From the NCBI GenBank assembly GCA_964017065.1, contig OZ024785.1:8821086-8885085 (forward strand): 64,000 nt of DNA, given 5' to 3'. The notes beneath the pieces are model-generated. The model did not search any database. It was not told the origin of the DNA and saw nothing but the letters and a program-made list of their open reading frames with translations. Source of the stretch: Haliclona indistincta. Taxonomy: Eukaryota; Porifera; Demospongiae; Haplosclerida; Chalinidae. The position numbers and the translations under genes were made by a program. Shown one piece after another: positions 22,212 through 63,422 of the stretch. Numbering within the stretch: position 1 is the first letter of the stretch; each line of letters begins with the position of its first letter.

Positions 22212-25106
22212 ATGCGCCAATGCAAAGACCGAGTCCGTGACAGGTGTAGTATGCACGCTGTGAGCTCACTACTCTGGCTATCTACTGCTTTTCATCGTTC
22301 TCCCTTGCTAATAATCAACTCTGCTTCAAAGATTGGCCGTGTACGACTGTTTCTACGTCACTTGACGTCATCATCCTGTCTTGTTCACAGTTATATCATC
22401 AAACCCTCTACTCCAATCATGTCTTCTAGTAGTTTTCATAGAATTCTCAGCAGTCCATTTTCACACAGAGACCTCTATGGCACAGCTCATCCATCAGAAA
22501 CAACTGTGACAAAAAAGAAAAAGTCAAAAAAGCTCAAAACATCAGCTCGTTCAAAAACAAGAGCGGCCTCTTCAGCTCCTCTAGGGTCTTCACAGAAGAA
22601 AGGAAGAAGAAGGCAGTCAAGAGTCTCTGAGAGCACTCCTTCCAGCAGAAAGGCCTCTGCCATCTCTCTTTCAACCTCTCTCAAGCAGTCTCGCAGCAGT
22701 GCTACAGCAAGTGGAGGTCTACCTAAAGTGGAATGTGACTCACCTGCAAGCCTCAAGTTGAGGCGTTCTCTACGCTACAAACCAATCCCTCCTGGTCCTG
22801 TCCCTGCACGCACTAGTGCCCCTATCCGACCCAACCCTTCATCTTCGGACCATGACCCATCAACTAAACGCCCAGACACTGCCAGTCGATTATTCTTGAA
22901 ATTCAATTCTCCGGTTGAAAAGCAGCCACCTTCACTGCGGTCATCGCTCAGCATGCGTCTGAATGTCTGTAGAGCCACAACTACAGCATCTTTTCCATCT
23001 TTCTCATCGAGAGTGTTTACCACCAGTGTGGGAGGGAGAGGTGCTAAGAATTTGACTATTGAAGATGTTGCTAGAGGGCTGGGCAGAAAGCAGTTCAGGA
23101 ACATCATTGTGATGTCTGGAGCTGGTGTTAGTACAGCCAGTGGAATCATTGACTTCAGGTATGTATTGGTAATAAGCAGTATAGAATGGTCTAGTTTGTT
23201 CCCTCTCTCTAATGATTATTTTCATGATGCATTGGTTCTCTACTGTTCGGTTGTTTATGTATTTCTAATCTTTTTGTTCTCCTATGATGTCCGTCAGTTT
23301 ATCAACCCATTATCAGTCTATTTATTTGCTTGTCCGTTTGTTTGTTTTGTCTTCTAAGACCGGTAGTGCTTGTACATAGCCTTTAGCTGTCATAAGGCTA
23401 CTAGCAGTCAGTTCTCTCTCCCCGCAGGACCCCTGGTACTGGTCTGTATGATAACCTTCAGCGATATCGTGTACCAGAGCCCACTGCTATATTCGATATC
23501 ACCTACTTTGCTCACCATCCTAAACCGTTCCTATCACTAGCTAGGGAGCTGTATCCCGGCCAGTACTCTCCTAACCCTGTGCATTGGTTCGTCAGACTAC
23601 TCCAGGATAAAGGACTCTTGCTCAGAAACTATACCCAGAACATTGATGGACTTGAGAGAAGTAAGAAATAGTGTATTACAATTGTGGTTAAGTGGGTATG
23701 TTCTCTGCAGCTGCTGGTATCAAGCCTTACAAGCTGGTTGAGGCTCATGGCTCCTTCTCGACAGCATCCTGCATGCTATGTCATACTACTCATGATCCTG
23801 AGCTGGTCAAGGTACCTCCCCACCACCACCACCGGGGAGAGCCATTTACTAGCTGTTTTGTTTTTCTATCAGGCTCAGATTATGGCTGACAAGGTTCCAA
23901 TGTGCAAGCAACGGATGTGTTCCGTGAGTATTACTCTGCATTATTGAATTACTAACAGTTCCGTGAAAATCAATACAAAACGCCATGGTCACTGACTGCT
24001 TAATGTGCTGCAAAATACAGTAGTTTTAATACACTATAATAGACCATAGTGTTTCAAGGGAGTAGCCAGGGTATATATTACCACTCACTGTATCATGTTT
24101 CTACATTCAGTAGTGTAACCATGGTTTGCTCACTCTGCATGCAGGGCCTAGTCAAACCGGATGTGGTGTTCTTTGGAGAAGACCTGCCCAACAGATTTTA
24201 CACACTTCGCCATCTTGACTTCTCACAGTGCGACTTGCTCATTATCATGGGGACATCGCTAGAGGTCTGTGCACATCATGTATGGTATTATACTTGCCGC
24301 AGTACACTTGCATTATCTGCTTGCAATAGAGCAAAAAAGTAAATATTGATCCCAAATAAAATTAATTTTTGTAAGCTGAGTTCATTTCTACATCTAATTA
24401 TTATTTTTTAATGGTTATTTTTTGTGATGTAAAAATAGATTTACTGTGAATGACAGAAATTCATAGTGCATGAAAAAGAGCTCTACAGTTGAAATGTCAT
24501 TGCTAATAATTATTATTATTAATTTTGTAGGTTGAGCCCTTTGCAAGTCTCGCAACACTGACCAAGTTCAATGTTCCTCGTGTGCTCATCAACAGGGAAG
24601 TGGTTGGATTGTTTAAGCATCAGAGCAGAAGAGTAGGAGATTTCGTGGTGACTGGTGACCTTGTTGAACAGGTCAGACAGCTAGCAAAACTAGCAGGCTG
24701 GCAGAAGGAACTAGATGACCTCCATATCAGTTACAAGGAGAGAATAGAGAAGATGAGTCAGTCCACCACTGAAGCTGCAGGAGATGTGAACACTGAACCT
24801 AAACGGTGTGTGACCAGTTCAGGTCAAGTGTCTTCACAGCCTCCTAACTTGCACCATCCTCCTGCAGTTTTAGCTGCAAGAGGTACAACCTCAGAGCCAG
24901 CAGTCGTTGTAGTGCATAAGCCAGTCCCTGTAACTAGGCCCACAGCTGTCTCCTCCTCTTCCTCCACCTCCTCTATCTCCTCAACCTTGACCTCATCCTC
25001 CTCTAGTTCTTCTTCTTCATTAACTGATGACAGCAAGACCAACAGAAACACTACCAGAGCTGAACAACAGCTGATCACTGGTATCTCCAAGCTCACTCTA
25101 AGATAA
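22212..25106 (+). CDS. SIRT3: Class I sirtuin, SIRT3-like NAD-dependent deacylase
   Basis: Six exons: 22212-23158, 23428-23660, 23711-23811, 23873-23923, 24145-24264, 24531-25106. They give 676 in-phase codons. Core motifs are [15 protein letters not shown] (NAD loop), [18 protein letters not shown] with the catalytic His, zinc cysteines CMLC and [30 protein letters not shown] and VLINREVVG. These match SIRT3 slightly better than SIRT2. The start is ambiguous: ATGs at 22212 and 22251 open a basic, hydroxyl-rich leader that could target mitochondria, and another ATG at 22419 ([10 protein letters not shown]) would remove it. A long Ser/Lys/Arg-rich N-terminal region precedes the core, and a Ser-rich tail follows it. 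The usual GIPDFR reads GIIDFR. The enzyme removes acyl groups from lysines using NAD; mitochondrial location is inferred. Confidence 0.9.
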
Positions 25107-25273
25107 CAGTCACTGCAAGTTCGCCAAGACACGATGATTTTGAATTGATTGTGTTTCATTCAACTCTACAATTTTGTTATACTAATAAATTATTTATTAT
25201 TATTTTTCATCACAATAAAACTTTAGTAATAATAATAAATTTAATAATTAATTTTATTGTTTTTATTATCAAT

Positions 25274-27105
25274 CTAGTCGCCCTGTTTGCAAGGTTCATC
25301 TAGATTTTCACAACTTCTAGTTTTTCTAAGCTGATCGTTCTCCACCCTCAGTAGTGTGACTTGTCTCTTGAGCTGGTTCTTCTCTCTCTCTAGCAGTAGT
25401 AATCTCTCCTCCAGCTTGTCCTTCTGTTGCTGTAAGTCCACCACCTGCTGGACCGCAACCTTCTTTGATAGTTTGGGCAACTTCTTTGTGTAGTGGTATT
25501 GATCATCCTTGGCGTGTATGGACGAGAGTGAATGAGGTTTAGCTGTGTAGAGTAGAGTAGTCAGCATTATAAAGAGAATGATGCATGGGTATTGTAAAAA
25601 TAATAATTATTATTAATAATTAATTTTTATAATTAATAATTTTTAATTATTATTAATTTGTTTTGCATCTGCACACTCACTGCGCTTGTAGAAGGCGTTT
25701 GGAGGTTTTGTTCCTCGAGGAAGTGACTGACTCTTTTCCATTAGTTCTTCTATTCTGGACTGCTGTAGCTGCTCAGATCGTCTTCTCTCTACTAGTTCAT
25801 GTCTCTTGACTGTACTGCAAACATCTATGAAGAAAACAGGAAAGAGAAAGTCAAATCAACAATGTTATTACATAATCAAGCAGCAATGAGGATCCGATGA
25901 TAACAAAGAGCATTTCTGTCCTCGGTTGATTATTCGATGACTAACCTTCTATTAGTGTTTTGAAAACATTCTCTACATTAATCGAGTCTTGTGCCGATGC
26001 TTCCAAGAAGAGTAAATCATTTTGCTCTGAATGCATGGTTCAACGCTGACGTATAGAGCATAGCAATGTGTCAATACCTGCATATTCCCGTCCCTCAGAT
26101 GTCGATACCTCTCGCACGTCTCTCAGGTCATACTTGTTTCCAACCAGAATCGTCACCATGTCTGCTGTCTCTTTCTCTCTCACTTCAGCCAACCACTTGC
26201 CGATGTTGAGGAACGATTGTCGTCTGGTGATGTCGTACACTAAAATGATTCCTGATGCACCAGAATAGTACCTGAAATGATAAGAATGCAACATAATCAT
26301 TGACAATAGTCGTCCAAGTATCTCTATAATAATTTATCAAAGTGATAAGGTGTCAGTCAGTGTCTGCCATGTTTCCTCTTATCTACATTGCTGAGCTTGT
26401 AGTAGTCAGAGTGACTGCTGTCAAGGTGTACCTGGTACAGGGTTCACTAATAGTAGCATCTGTGTGTTTGCATTAGTGATTCACTTACGCATTGGTAACA
26501 GCTCTGTACTTCTCTGCACCAGCTGGAAGAGTAGAGGAAGAAGTAAACTATATCCTGCATAGCATTACCAATTCATGCACACAAAATAAATAATATTTAT
26601 ACCAAAGTATAAGCTTCATAAACAGCTAGCACAGTGCATAGACACCGGACCAGAAGAAGTAAGCTATATCCTCCATTATAGCGTTACCAATTCATGCACA
26701 CAAATAAATAATATTTATACCAAAGTATAAGCTTATAAACAGCCAGCATAGTGCATAGACACCAGAGCAGGTTACAACCAGTTCTGACCTGTGTCCCAGA
26801 GCTGTGTTTTCAATCTCCTGCCTTCTATTTCCATACCAACGCAATCAAACTCTACTCCAATAGTGGGTTTTGTCTCCGAGTGGAAGACATTCTTTGTGAA
26901 ACGTGAGATGAGATTGGTTTTACCCACACCAGAGTCTCCAACAATCACAACTACAGTGAACCAATAATTCTCAAAATAAACTGTGTCTCTAGTAAACAAC
27001 AGCACACTAGTAGTAGATCATCACTCAGCATGCAAAGCCTGTTAATAGCTCACTTTTGATCTTGATGTCTGTGTCCAGAGCCATCAAGCTGGTCAACAGA
27101 GCCAT
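25274..27105 (-). CDS. Rab11-like small GTPase with coiled-coil tail, unusual active site
   Basis: Seven exons: 27054-27105, 26789-26950, 26522-26489, 26078-26271, 25946-26026, 25681-25824, 25274-25542. They give 312 in-phase codons starting [13 protein letters not shown]. The G domain has the P-loop GDSGVGKT, switch [10 protein letters not shown]3 WDTAGAE, then [15 protein letters not shown] (Rab11-like), G4 NKYDL and G5 EASAQ. The catalytic switch II Gln of the canonical DTAGQE is Ala, and the G5 Lys of SAK is Gln. After the G domain come a basic linker and a heptad coiled coil ([20 protein letters not shown] onward). The protein ends [12 protein letters not shown], so the usual C-terminal geranylgeranylation motif is absent; the Cys residues are 5 and 12 from the end. 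Rabs recruit effectors to vesicle membranes. This one is probably locked or slow in hydrolysis and attached, if at all, through the coiled coil. Confidence 0.85.
26537..26769. repeat. Tandem duplication of about 116 bp in a Rab intron
   Basis: Two adjacent copies, about 26537-26652 and 26653-26769, share most of their sequence. The shared parts include the block ATTTATACCAAAGTATAAGC and the end GTGCATAGACACC. Small indels separate them. The duplication lies in the intron between the P-loop exon and the DTAG exon, with no coding consequence seen. Confidence 0.75.
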
Positions 27106-27648
27106 ATCGGTCTTGCACGAGGCTACAAACACTCTACTACTAAACTGACTGATAGCGATGATGCAAAACTGTTTATTCCTGGCGTGACTGTCAAGTGTTT
27201 AGATTGGAGCTTCCTGTATGGTAGTAGATAGAGTACCGTCTAAGCAAAAGTACAATGTGGGAACAGACCAGGGGATGTACACACGTTGTGTGACGAATTC
27301 AAGAACTACAACTGTAATTATCACTAGAATACACTATGTAATAATAACTATGCACATGTGTGCATACAGAAACTAGTTTGTGTACTAGCATGTGTACAGT
27401 GTAGAGAAAACTATCATAGTTCGCGAGCTGCGTCATTTGGATTCAATTTCATAGCAGCTAATCAAACAAAAAATAATTTGTGCTCCCGTGTGGTAACATG
27501 AGCTCCTGGACTATGCAACAAACAAAAAACAAATGAATTGAGACGTGCAACTTTCTAGAAGGATTCCACATAGTTTTAATAACACAGCACAACACATTTT
27601 TACAAGCACTCCAACAGCATGGTCTATTATAGAAATAATAACAATAAT

Positions 27649-28549
27649 TCATGTTCTTGTTTGTAGTACAACTCTGTTTGCTGCCTCTAGGGAACTAATC
27701 AGTTTAGCTAGCTCTCCTTTTGACAGCTCCACTGACTCAAGCTTCTTGTCTCCGTCCTCTTCAATCCCCAAATCAAGAGAAAGAAGAGGCTCTTGAACTG
27801 AGCCAAGCTTGTCACTGGAAAGAACCAGCTAAAAAAGAGAGATAGATAGATGGACGGAGGGAGGGAGGGAGAGAAAACGCAGTTGATAATGAGATCCACA
27901 AGCAATAGCAAAATGGATCAAATCTCTAGTAAAGAGGCTTTCTAGCATCAGACAATCTTACATGATCAAAATCAGTGCATGACCATAAATCATTATTATT
28001 ATTTTGTGTATTGTTAGTAGTTGAAGCATGTCATTGTTGATATCAATGATACCTTCATTTTCCAGTCGTAGTCTCGGAGAACAGAGTGAGAAATACCACA
28101 CGAATCTCGTACTAGCTGTGACCGCAATTCTTCTCTTCTCACCCACAGACACTCAGCCAGTATACTGGCAGCTTCCTCGCCCACACCATCGCTGACTAGC
28201 TTCTCTTGGTCCTGCGTTGATAAAGTGGGCGTGGCAACTCGATAAACCTCTCACATAAAGAGCTTAGTACCTTCTTTCTGTCGATTCCTTCTCTAGCTAA
28301 TCGTTTAACAATATCTCTAACTGTTGTCTTGAGTGTGGAGTAGTCGGATAATGAGAGAGTCTTCGCAAACTGGTCGTAATTCGTCCCCTGCTTCTCACAC
28401 AGAGCACTGATCACGCCGTGGACAAACTATTACAAAAGAAAAAATACATAATATGAAAACACAAAGTGTATGCAAGTACTCTGTCAGCTTACCGTGCGCG
28501 CTTCCTCTGCGCCCAGCTTCAGCAGCAAGTCTAAGTTGCTGGACGCCAT
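27649..28549 (-). CDS. COMMD8: COMM domain-containing protein 8
   Basis: Four exons: 28493-28549, 28271-28426, 28053-28211, 27649-27828. They give 184 codons and a 183-residue protein, the same length as I recall for human COMMD8. The N-terminal helical part begins MASSNLDLLLKLGAEEART. The C-terminal COMM domain includes LRDYDWKMKLVLSSDKLG, EPLLSLDLGIEEDGDK and the COMMD8-like end LISSLEAANRVVLQ. COMMD proteins form the Commander complex with CCDC22/CCDC93 and retriever for endosomal recycling, and affect NF-kB and cullin regulation. The start is fixed by the only ATG near a good donor. It is head to head with DYNC2H1, with 198 bp between the ATGs. Confidence 0.93.
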
Positions 28550-28747
28550 TACGGTCACCTGCTAGTGCGCGTTAATAAGAGCTCCAAGTTGTCTTAGCAA
28601 CCAGCTGACAGGACAACATTCAAAGTTGTGCCTCGAGGGGTTACAAAAAGGCGCCGAAAAGACACGTTTACCCGCCACTTGGAACTTCGACCAGAGGAGA
28701 CAGTATTTATGATTTACAGAGTATAATAGTCAGCCCACGCCTGATAA
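28550..28747. promoter_or_regulatory. Bidirectional COMMD8/DYNC2H1 promoter with X-box-like site
   Basis: The 198-bp gap between divergent ATGs must drive both genes. GTTGTCTTAGCAAC at 28588-28601 matches 12 of 14 positions of the RFX X-box consensus GTYNCCATRGNAAC, about 147 bp upstream of the dynein ATG. X-boxes are the classical promoter element of ciliary genes, and dynein-2 is a ciliary motor. A second element, TTTATGATTTACA at 28706-28718, recurs upstream of nested gene B1. Confidence 0.6.
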
Positions 28748-58178
<29,431 letters not shown>

Positions 58179-59014
58179 GAAAGGATGCAGTCTACAAGAC
58201 TCTACATCTGATAAAGTAAGTGTGATACTCATGATGTTTACACAGCTTCAACATCAAAAAGTACATTGTGTGTCATCCTTACTCTTTCTTTTCTCTTTCC
58301 TTTTCCTTAAACAGCACTGTCATAATGGATTTAAGCTAAGAGCAACTGTACTAGTTAAATAATCATTTTGTATAATGGACACAATAACCTACATTAAATT
58401 TGACATTTTTAACTGTGTGTTAAGAGTAGTCAGTCAGAGATACCAGTAGTCACACGAGACAATAGTGCATTGGTCTGGTTTCAAATCTTTTATCTCCACA
58501 CACTTGAAAGTCACTGTCACCACTACAAACACCTTCAGCTTAGACAACACACACACTCTCACCAAGTGTGCCTGCATGCTCAAACAAAATACTGTCAGTG
58601 TCTGTGTACACAGCAAAAGCTCCTCACATTTCATGGAATACACCTGTCTTTGAAGAATCATATGCATAAAAAATTAGAATTCACCAGGAGTGCATAATTC
58701 ACATAATCTACCTACGTCTACATAGTAATAGTACAGAATCCCCTACAGTCCCACGGGCATGCAACAGTATACGAAGAATCTTCACTTGGATATTTTTAAT
58801 AGAACTTGTTTTGTTCCATACAACGGAATATATTAACAAGCAGCACCACATGGTGGATGCTAAAAAAGGAGCATAAACTGATATGAATAATGTTGAATAT
58901 TGTCACATTGGTGGTGAGTTGGGTAGGTACAAAGAGCGGCTCTCAAAAAATATATAATGACCTCCTCGAGGAGCAAGGAGAGGAAAAGAGAATGGACCCT
59001 AAATTTGACCCTAA
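58179..59014. other. Region downstream of DYNC2H1
   Basis: These 836 bp hold the dynein 3' untranslated end and unannotated AT-rich sequence up to the breakpoint of the dynein duplicate. No gene was recognised. TTAAATAATCATTTTG follows a possible extra 3' splice near 58316, and no strong poly(A) signal was identified. Confidence 0.45.
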
Positions 59015-60589
59015 ATCCTAACCCGTACACTCAACCACTCTGGAAAGCAGCTGTTGCTCAGTATGAGAGAGCTATGGCAGCACCAGAGCAGAGGATAGCC
59101 GGGAAACTGAGGCAGCAGTTTCAACAAGCGGAGGCACGGCCTCACCAACTGCTGAGAGAGTTCAAACGTTACAAAGAACTCGTGAAGAGGCCTCTGATCA
59201 GCAAAGAACTAGTAACTGAAAGGTACCATTTTCTTCATCTTTTACCATCTTTTTGTCATCTTTTTTTTTTTTCAGGGAGATGCTACTGGGTCAGTTATCT
59301 GCTCACATCAAGATGATCAAAGACGACTTTTCTTCGCGTACTGTCGCCAGCCCCACTCACCTGCAGCAATCAAATGAACCGGTTCCACCTAATGGCAAGA
59401 ATATGCCTCAAGTTGTGAACACCATCGTATGGATCAGACAACTAGAGGCTAAGGTGAGTCTGACACTTCATCTCTTCTGTAGTGCATATTATTTTTATCA
59501 CAGGTCACCGAGACGCTGTCCACTGCTGAGTCACTGTTGGGCGACTTGTCTGGATTCAGCTCATTTCGTCGCGAGGGCATCGAACTGAAGGATGAGCTGC
59601 ATGAGTATCAGAGAGAGCAGTTTGACAGCTGGTCCCGACAGATATTGACCGCCATCGATAGCCGCAATGAACCACTATGGTAAGAGTCGCTAACAACCAT
59701 GAGAATATGTATTTTCATAAAAGAGAAAATTAAAAAGTCTATGTACATTTTAAAATTCTTATATTTCTTCACTGATAGTCTGCAGACCAGTGGTAGACTA
59801 ATGGAACTCAACCATCGCGATGGCAAGCTACAGGTCCACTACAGCGATCAGTTGGTGACCCTACTGCGCGAGGTGCGACAACTCTCGTCTTTCGGCTACA
59901 CCATCCCAGCCAAGATTCAACACACGGCAGCGACTGCTCAGAAGTTCTATCGTCATGCCGTGATTCTGAAGCAAGTGGCTCATTTCTACAACACCATTGA
60001 CCAGCAGATGATCTCCTCGAAACAACCGATAATGCTGGACACTGCCAGGGCATTCGACCACACCATAAAGAACCCTTGAGTGCAAGGCAGCAGTGTGGGG
60101 AAGGAGAGGGTGCAAGTGACATGGGACTATCCTAAAGAACTGGAGGAGTACATCACAAAGCTACAGGGGATTGCTAACCAGCTTAACCACTGAGAACAGG
60201 AGACTGAGAAAATGTCATACCAACTTCCTAGACAAGGTAATGAGTTTAACCTCTAAAATTAAACTGCTGACCTAAAGGAAACCCTAAATATTCTCTGCTC
60301 TTCTTCCAGGCTGTATCTCTTATGAGTGTTGATCTAGTGCGTCAGCAACCCAAGTGGAAACAGGCACTCTCCGAGATGCGTCAGATGATGGGTTCGCTCG
60401 CTCAGGAGGGCTTCCAGGCTGCTAACATGCGTCCATGGAAACTCCACTGTGACCATCAGCTGTACAAATCACTGGAACACCAGTACCAGCTGGGACTGGA
60501 GACATTGAATGAACATCTGCCAGAGATTAGAGTTGAACTAGTGTACCGGTGAGAAACATCACTCACTCCCCCCTCCCTCATTCAATCCA

Positions 60590-60778
60590 TCATTCACTCA
60601 CTCACTCACTCACTCACGCTCACTCACTGATTCACTGATTCACTCACTCATTCACTCACTCACTCACTCACTCACTCACTCACTGATTCACTCACTCACT
60701 CACTCACTCACTCACTGATTCATTCACTCACTGATTCATTCACTCACTGGATCACTCACTCAGACTCACTCACTCACT
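60590..60778. repeat. CACT-type tandem repeat in the dynein duplicate
   Basis: Counterpart of 31797-32040, shorter (about 190 bp against 245) with a different arrangement of GATT variants, showing repeat turnover since duplication. Confidence 0.88.
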
Positions 60779-61262
60779 GTCATGCTCGCTATTTTCTGTC
60801 TTTTTCACAGACACCAAAAGCTTCAATTTCGTCCACCAATAGAAGAGATCAGAGCTAAGTATTATCGTGAGATGAAGCGGTTCGTCTGCATTCCACTGCA
60901 CTTCAGAGGGGTTGGTGACGCTACATCAGCAGCTGGCACCATCTTCCCAACAATGATCGACCGCAATGCAGCCAGCTTCTTCACTGTTTACAAAAAGGTA
61001 GTCATGAATGCATTTTAAAATTTGCTTGTTTTTTTATTTCAGTGCTTCGTGATTTTCTTCTTTCTCTCGTTTTTGTTCTCTCAGGCTGAGCAGCTGTTCA
61101 CTCGGTTACAGGCAGCTGGTAAGGTGTTTGAGGAATGGGTGGTGCTAGGATCCGTGGATGTGGATAGTCTAGTGGAACAACACTGCAGCACTGTACAACA
61201 ATGGGAGAGCAACTTCCGTGCCATGAAGAGCAGAGGGAGAGAGGCTGAGAAACTGCCTAAGT

Positions 61263-61263
<1 letters not shown>

Positions 61264-61306
<43 letters not shown>

Positions 61307-61905
61307 GAGAGAAATTACTGGCACCACTTTTGCTAATGTCCCTGTCACCATCACTACTGTCACCATTACTACTATCACCCTCACTACTATCACCATCACT
61401 ACTATCACCCTCACTACTACCACCATCACTACTATCACCCTCACTGCTATCACCATCACTACTATCACCATCACTACTATCACCCTCACTACTATCACCA
61501 TCACTACTATCACCCTCACTACTATCATCCTCACTACTATCACCATCACTACTATCACCCTCACTACTATCACCATCACTACTATCACCCTCACTACTAT
61601 CACCATCACTACTATCACCATCACTACTATCACCATCACTACTATCACCGCCATCACTACTACAGCTGATTGCAGCAAACTTGACTCTCAGTTTTGACAA
61701 ACAGACAACAAGGACTCATATTTGTGGTCAACACCACACCTCTCCCTGTACATGCTAGTATAGGGAGAGGTGTGGTGTTGACCACAAATATGAATCCTTG
61801 TAGTCTGTTTGTCAAAACTGAGAGTCAAGTTTGCTGCAATCAGCTGTATCACCATCACTACTATCACCCTCACTACTATCACCATCACTACTATCACTAT
61901 CACTC
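61264..61905. repeat. (GA)n and 15-bp minisatellite in the dynein duplicate, interrupted
   Basis: GA repeats (61264-61301) and the ACTACTATCACC(A/C)TC array (about 61345-61661 and 61848-61905) correspond to 32534-32999. The GA tract is much shorter here. The 15-bp array is split by the hairpin element at 61662-61847. Confidence 0.9.
61662..61847. mobile_element. 186-bp hairpin insertion (86-bp arms, 14-bp loop)
   Basis: Arms 61662-61747 and 61762-61847 are reverse complements with two mismatches seen (ACAACAAGGACTC against ACTACAAGGATTC). The outer ends are ACAGCTGATTGCAGC and its complement. It splits a minisatellite unit cleanly (CTACT before, ATCACC after) with no clear target duplication. 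It is absent from the equivalent position in the parental copy. Confidence 0.88.
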
Positions 61906-62410
61906 ACAGCACTATCAAGGTGGACTGTATCACCATCAACACACTGCCTGTCAAGACAACCATTGATGACCACATACAGCAACTATTCGACTCCCTTCTC
62001 ACCTTCCTTCGTCGCTCCATCTCAACAAACCTTCAGTCCATCGACGGCTTCCTCACACAAGCTCAAGATGCCCTCTCAGTGCGGCCTCAGAGTGTGGAAG
62101 AGATCGGAGAGGTCAATCACTCACATGCTGAACTGTCCAGGAAGAAACCAGAGGTACATAAATAACCATGCACACTGAACTTTTTATTCTTCCTCGATCG
62201 TGTTTAGATCCAGCCATTGTTTGTTGAAGCAGAACGTAAGAACAAGCTGCTCCGATCAGTAGCAGGAGGTGGTGTGGACCAGCTTGGTGAGCTGAGGTCA
62301 AGATGGGACAAGTTTGAACTTATGCTGGAGAGTCACCAACTAATGATACAAGAACAGGTACGTAACATATTGCATGCCTAGGCATGCTACAATGCAGTGT
62401 ATCATCATAC

Positions 62411-62514
62411 ATTCCCTCCCTCCCTCCCTCCCTCCCTCCCTCCCTCCCTCCCTCCCTCCCTCTCTCTCTCTCTCTCTCTCTCCCTCTCTCCCTCCCTCTC
62501 TCTCTCTCTTCTTA
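62411..62514. repeat. CCCT/CT tract in the dynein duplicate
   Basis: Counterpart of 33515-33650, with a longer pure CCCT run and a shorter CT part. Confidence 0.85.
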
Positions 62515-63422
62515 GGTTGAGGTAATGAAAGGGAATTTGAGATCTCGTGTTGCTAGCTACCAGCAAGACTTGGAAAAGTTCTCGTCCCGTTGGAACCAGC
62601 TCAAGCCTCAAGGAGACGCCTTGGACAGTGACAAGCAGTCCCCAGCTGCTACTCTCCAATCACTGAAAGAGAGGAGAGCTGAGTTTGATGAGCTCAATAA
62701 AGCTGCCAGCACACTTTGGTAAAGATCGACGTTATAAAAGCGTATATTATTTATATGCACTGCTACAGCACTGACTCGGAGCACTTTGGTTGCTCAAAGC
62801 CGGATTTTCCACTATTAGAGGAACTAAGAGAAGACATGAATCGTCATGAGACCATGTGGTCATTGTACGAAGAGTACTCCACTCAACTGGAGGAGATGAG
62901 CAAACAGGACTGGATCACCTTCAGGAGTCACACTCATCAATTCGAAGATTTTCTGTTGTCTTGGACTGATAAACTACGCTCTGTAGAACCATCACCGATA
63001 ACAGTGAAAGTTCAAAATGAACTAGACAAATACCAGGTCTATCATTACTATTTGAAACATCTTTACCATCTTCCTCGATCCATAGGGTCTGATTCCCCTC
63101 TTCAAGTATGTCAAAGGGGAGGTACTCTCGGTTGACCACTGGCACGAGCTCTTTCGTTTGCTCCACTTACCAAAAGGGACAACTCTTGAACGCCTCACTT
63201 TCTCAGACATTCTGTCCTCCTCCTCCACTATTGTCTCGTGTGGTAGCCAGCTCAAGGAGCTGCACAGCAGAGCACAGGGTGAGGTGTCCATCAGAGAGGC
63301 ACTCAGAGAGCTGGACATGTGGGGAGCAGTGACCGAGTTCACACTTACTGACTACCAGGACTCAGCCGAGAGGGACATTAAGATCATCAAGGACTGGAAA
63401 GAACTCATCAATCAGGTTTGAA

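Larger units (their letters stand above)
59015..63422 (+). pseudogene. Partial duplicate of DYNC2H1 exons 3-14 (broken)
   Basis: Sequence from 59015 on matches 30233-34584, introns included, at very high identity. It begins in the middle of exon 3 and so lacks exons 1-2, the promoter and the start codon. In the copy of exon 6, a CGA codon is TGA at 60077-60079, and an inserted T near 60183 shifts the frame into another TGA at 60191. Most other exons and splice sites remain intact: for example exon 4 copy 59276-59453, exon 8 copy 60811-60997, exon 14 copy ending 63416. It cannot make a dynein motor because it stops before all AAA modules. Expression as a non-coding or read-through transcript cannot be excluded. 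An assembly artefact is unlikely given the many substitutions and the unique insertion at 61662. Confidence 0.9.
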
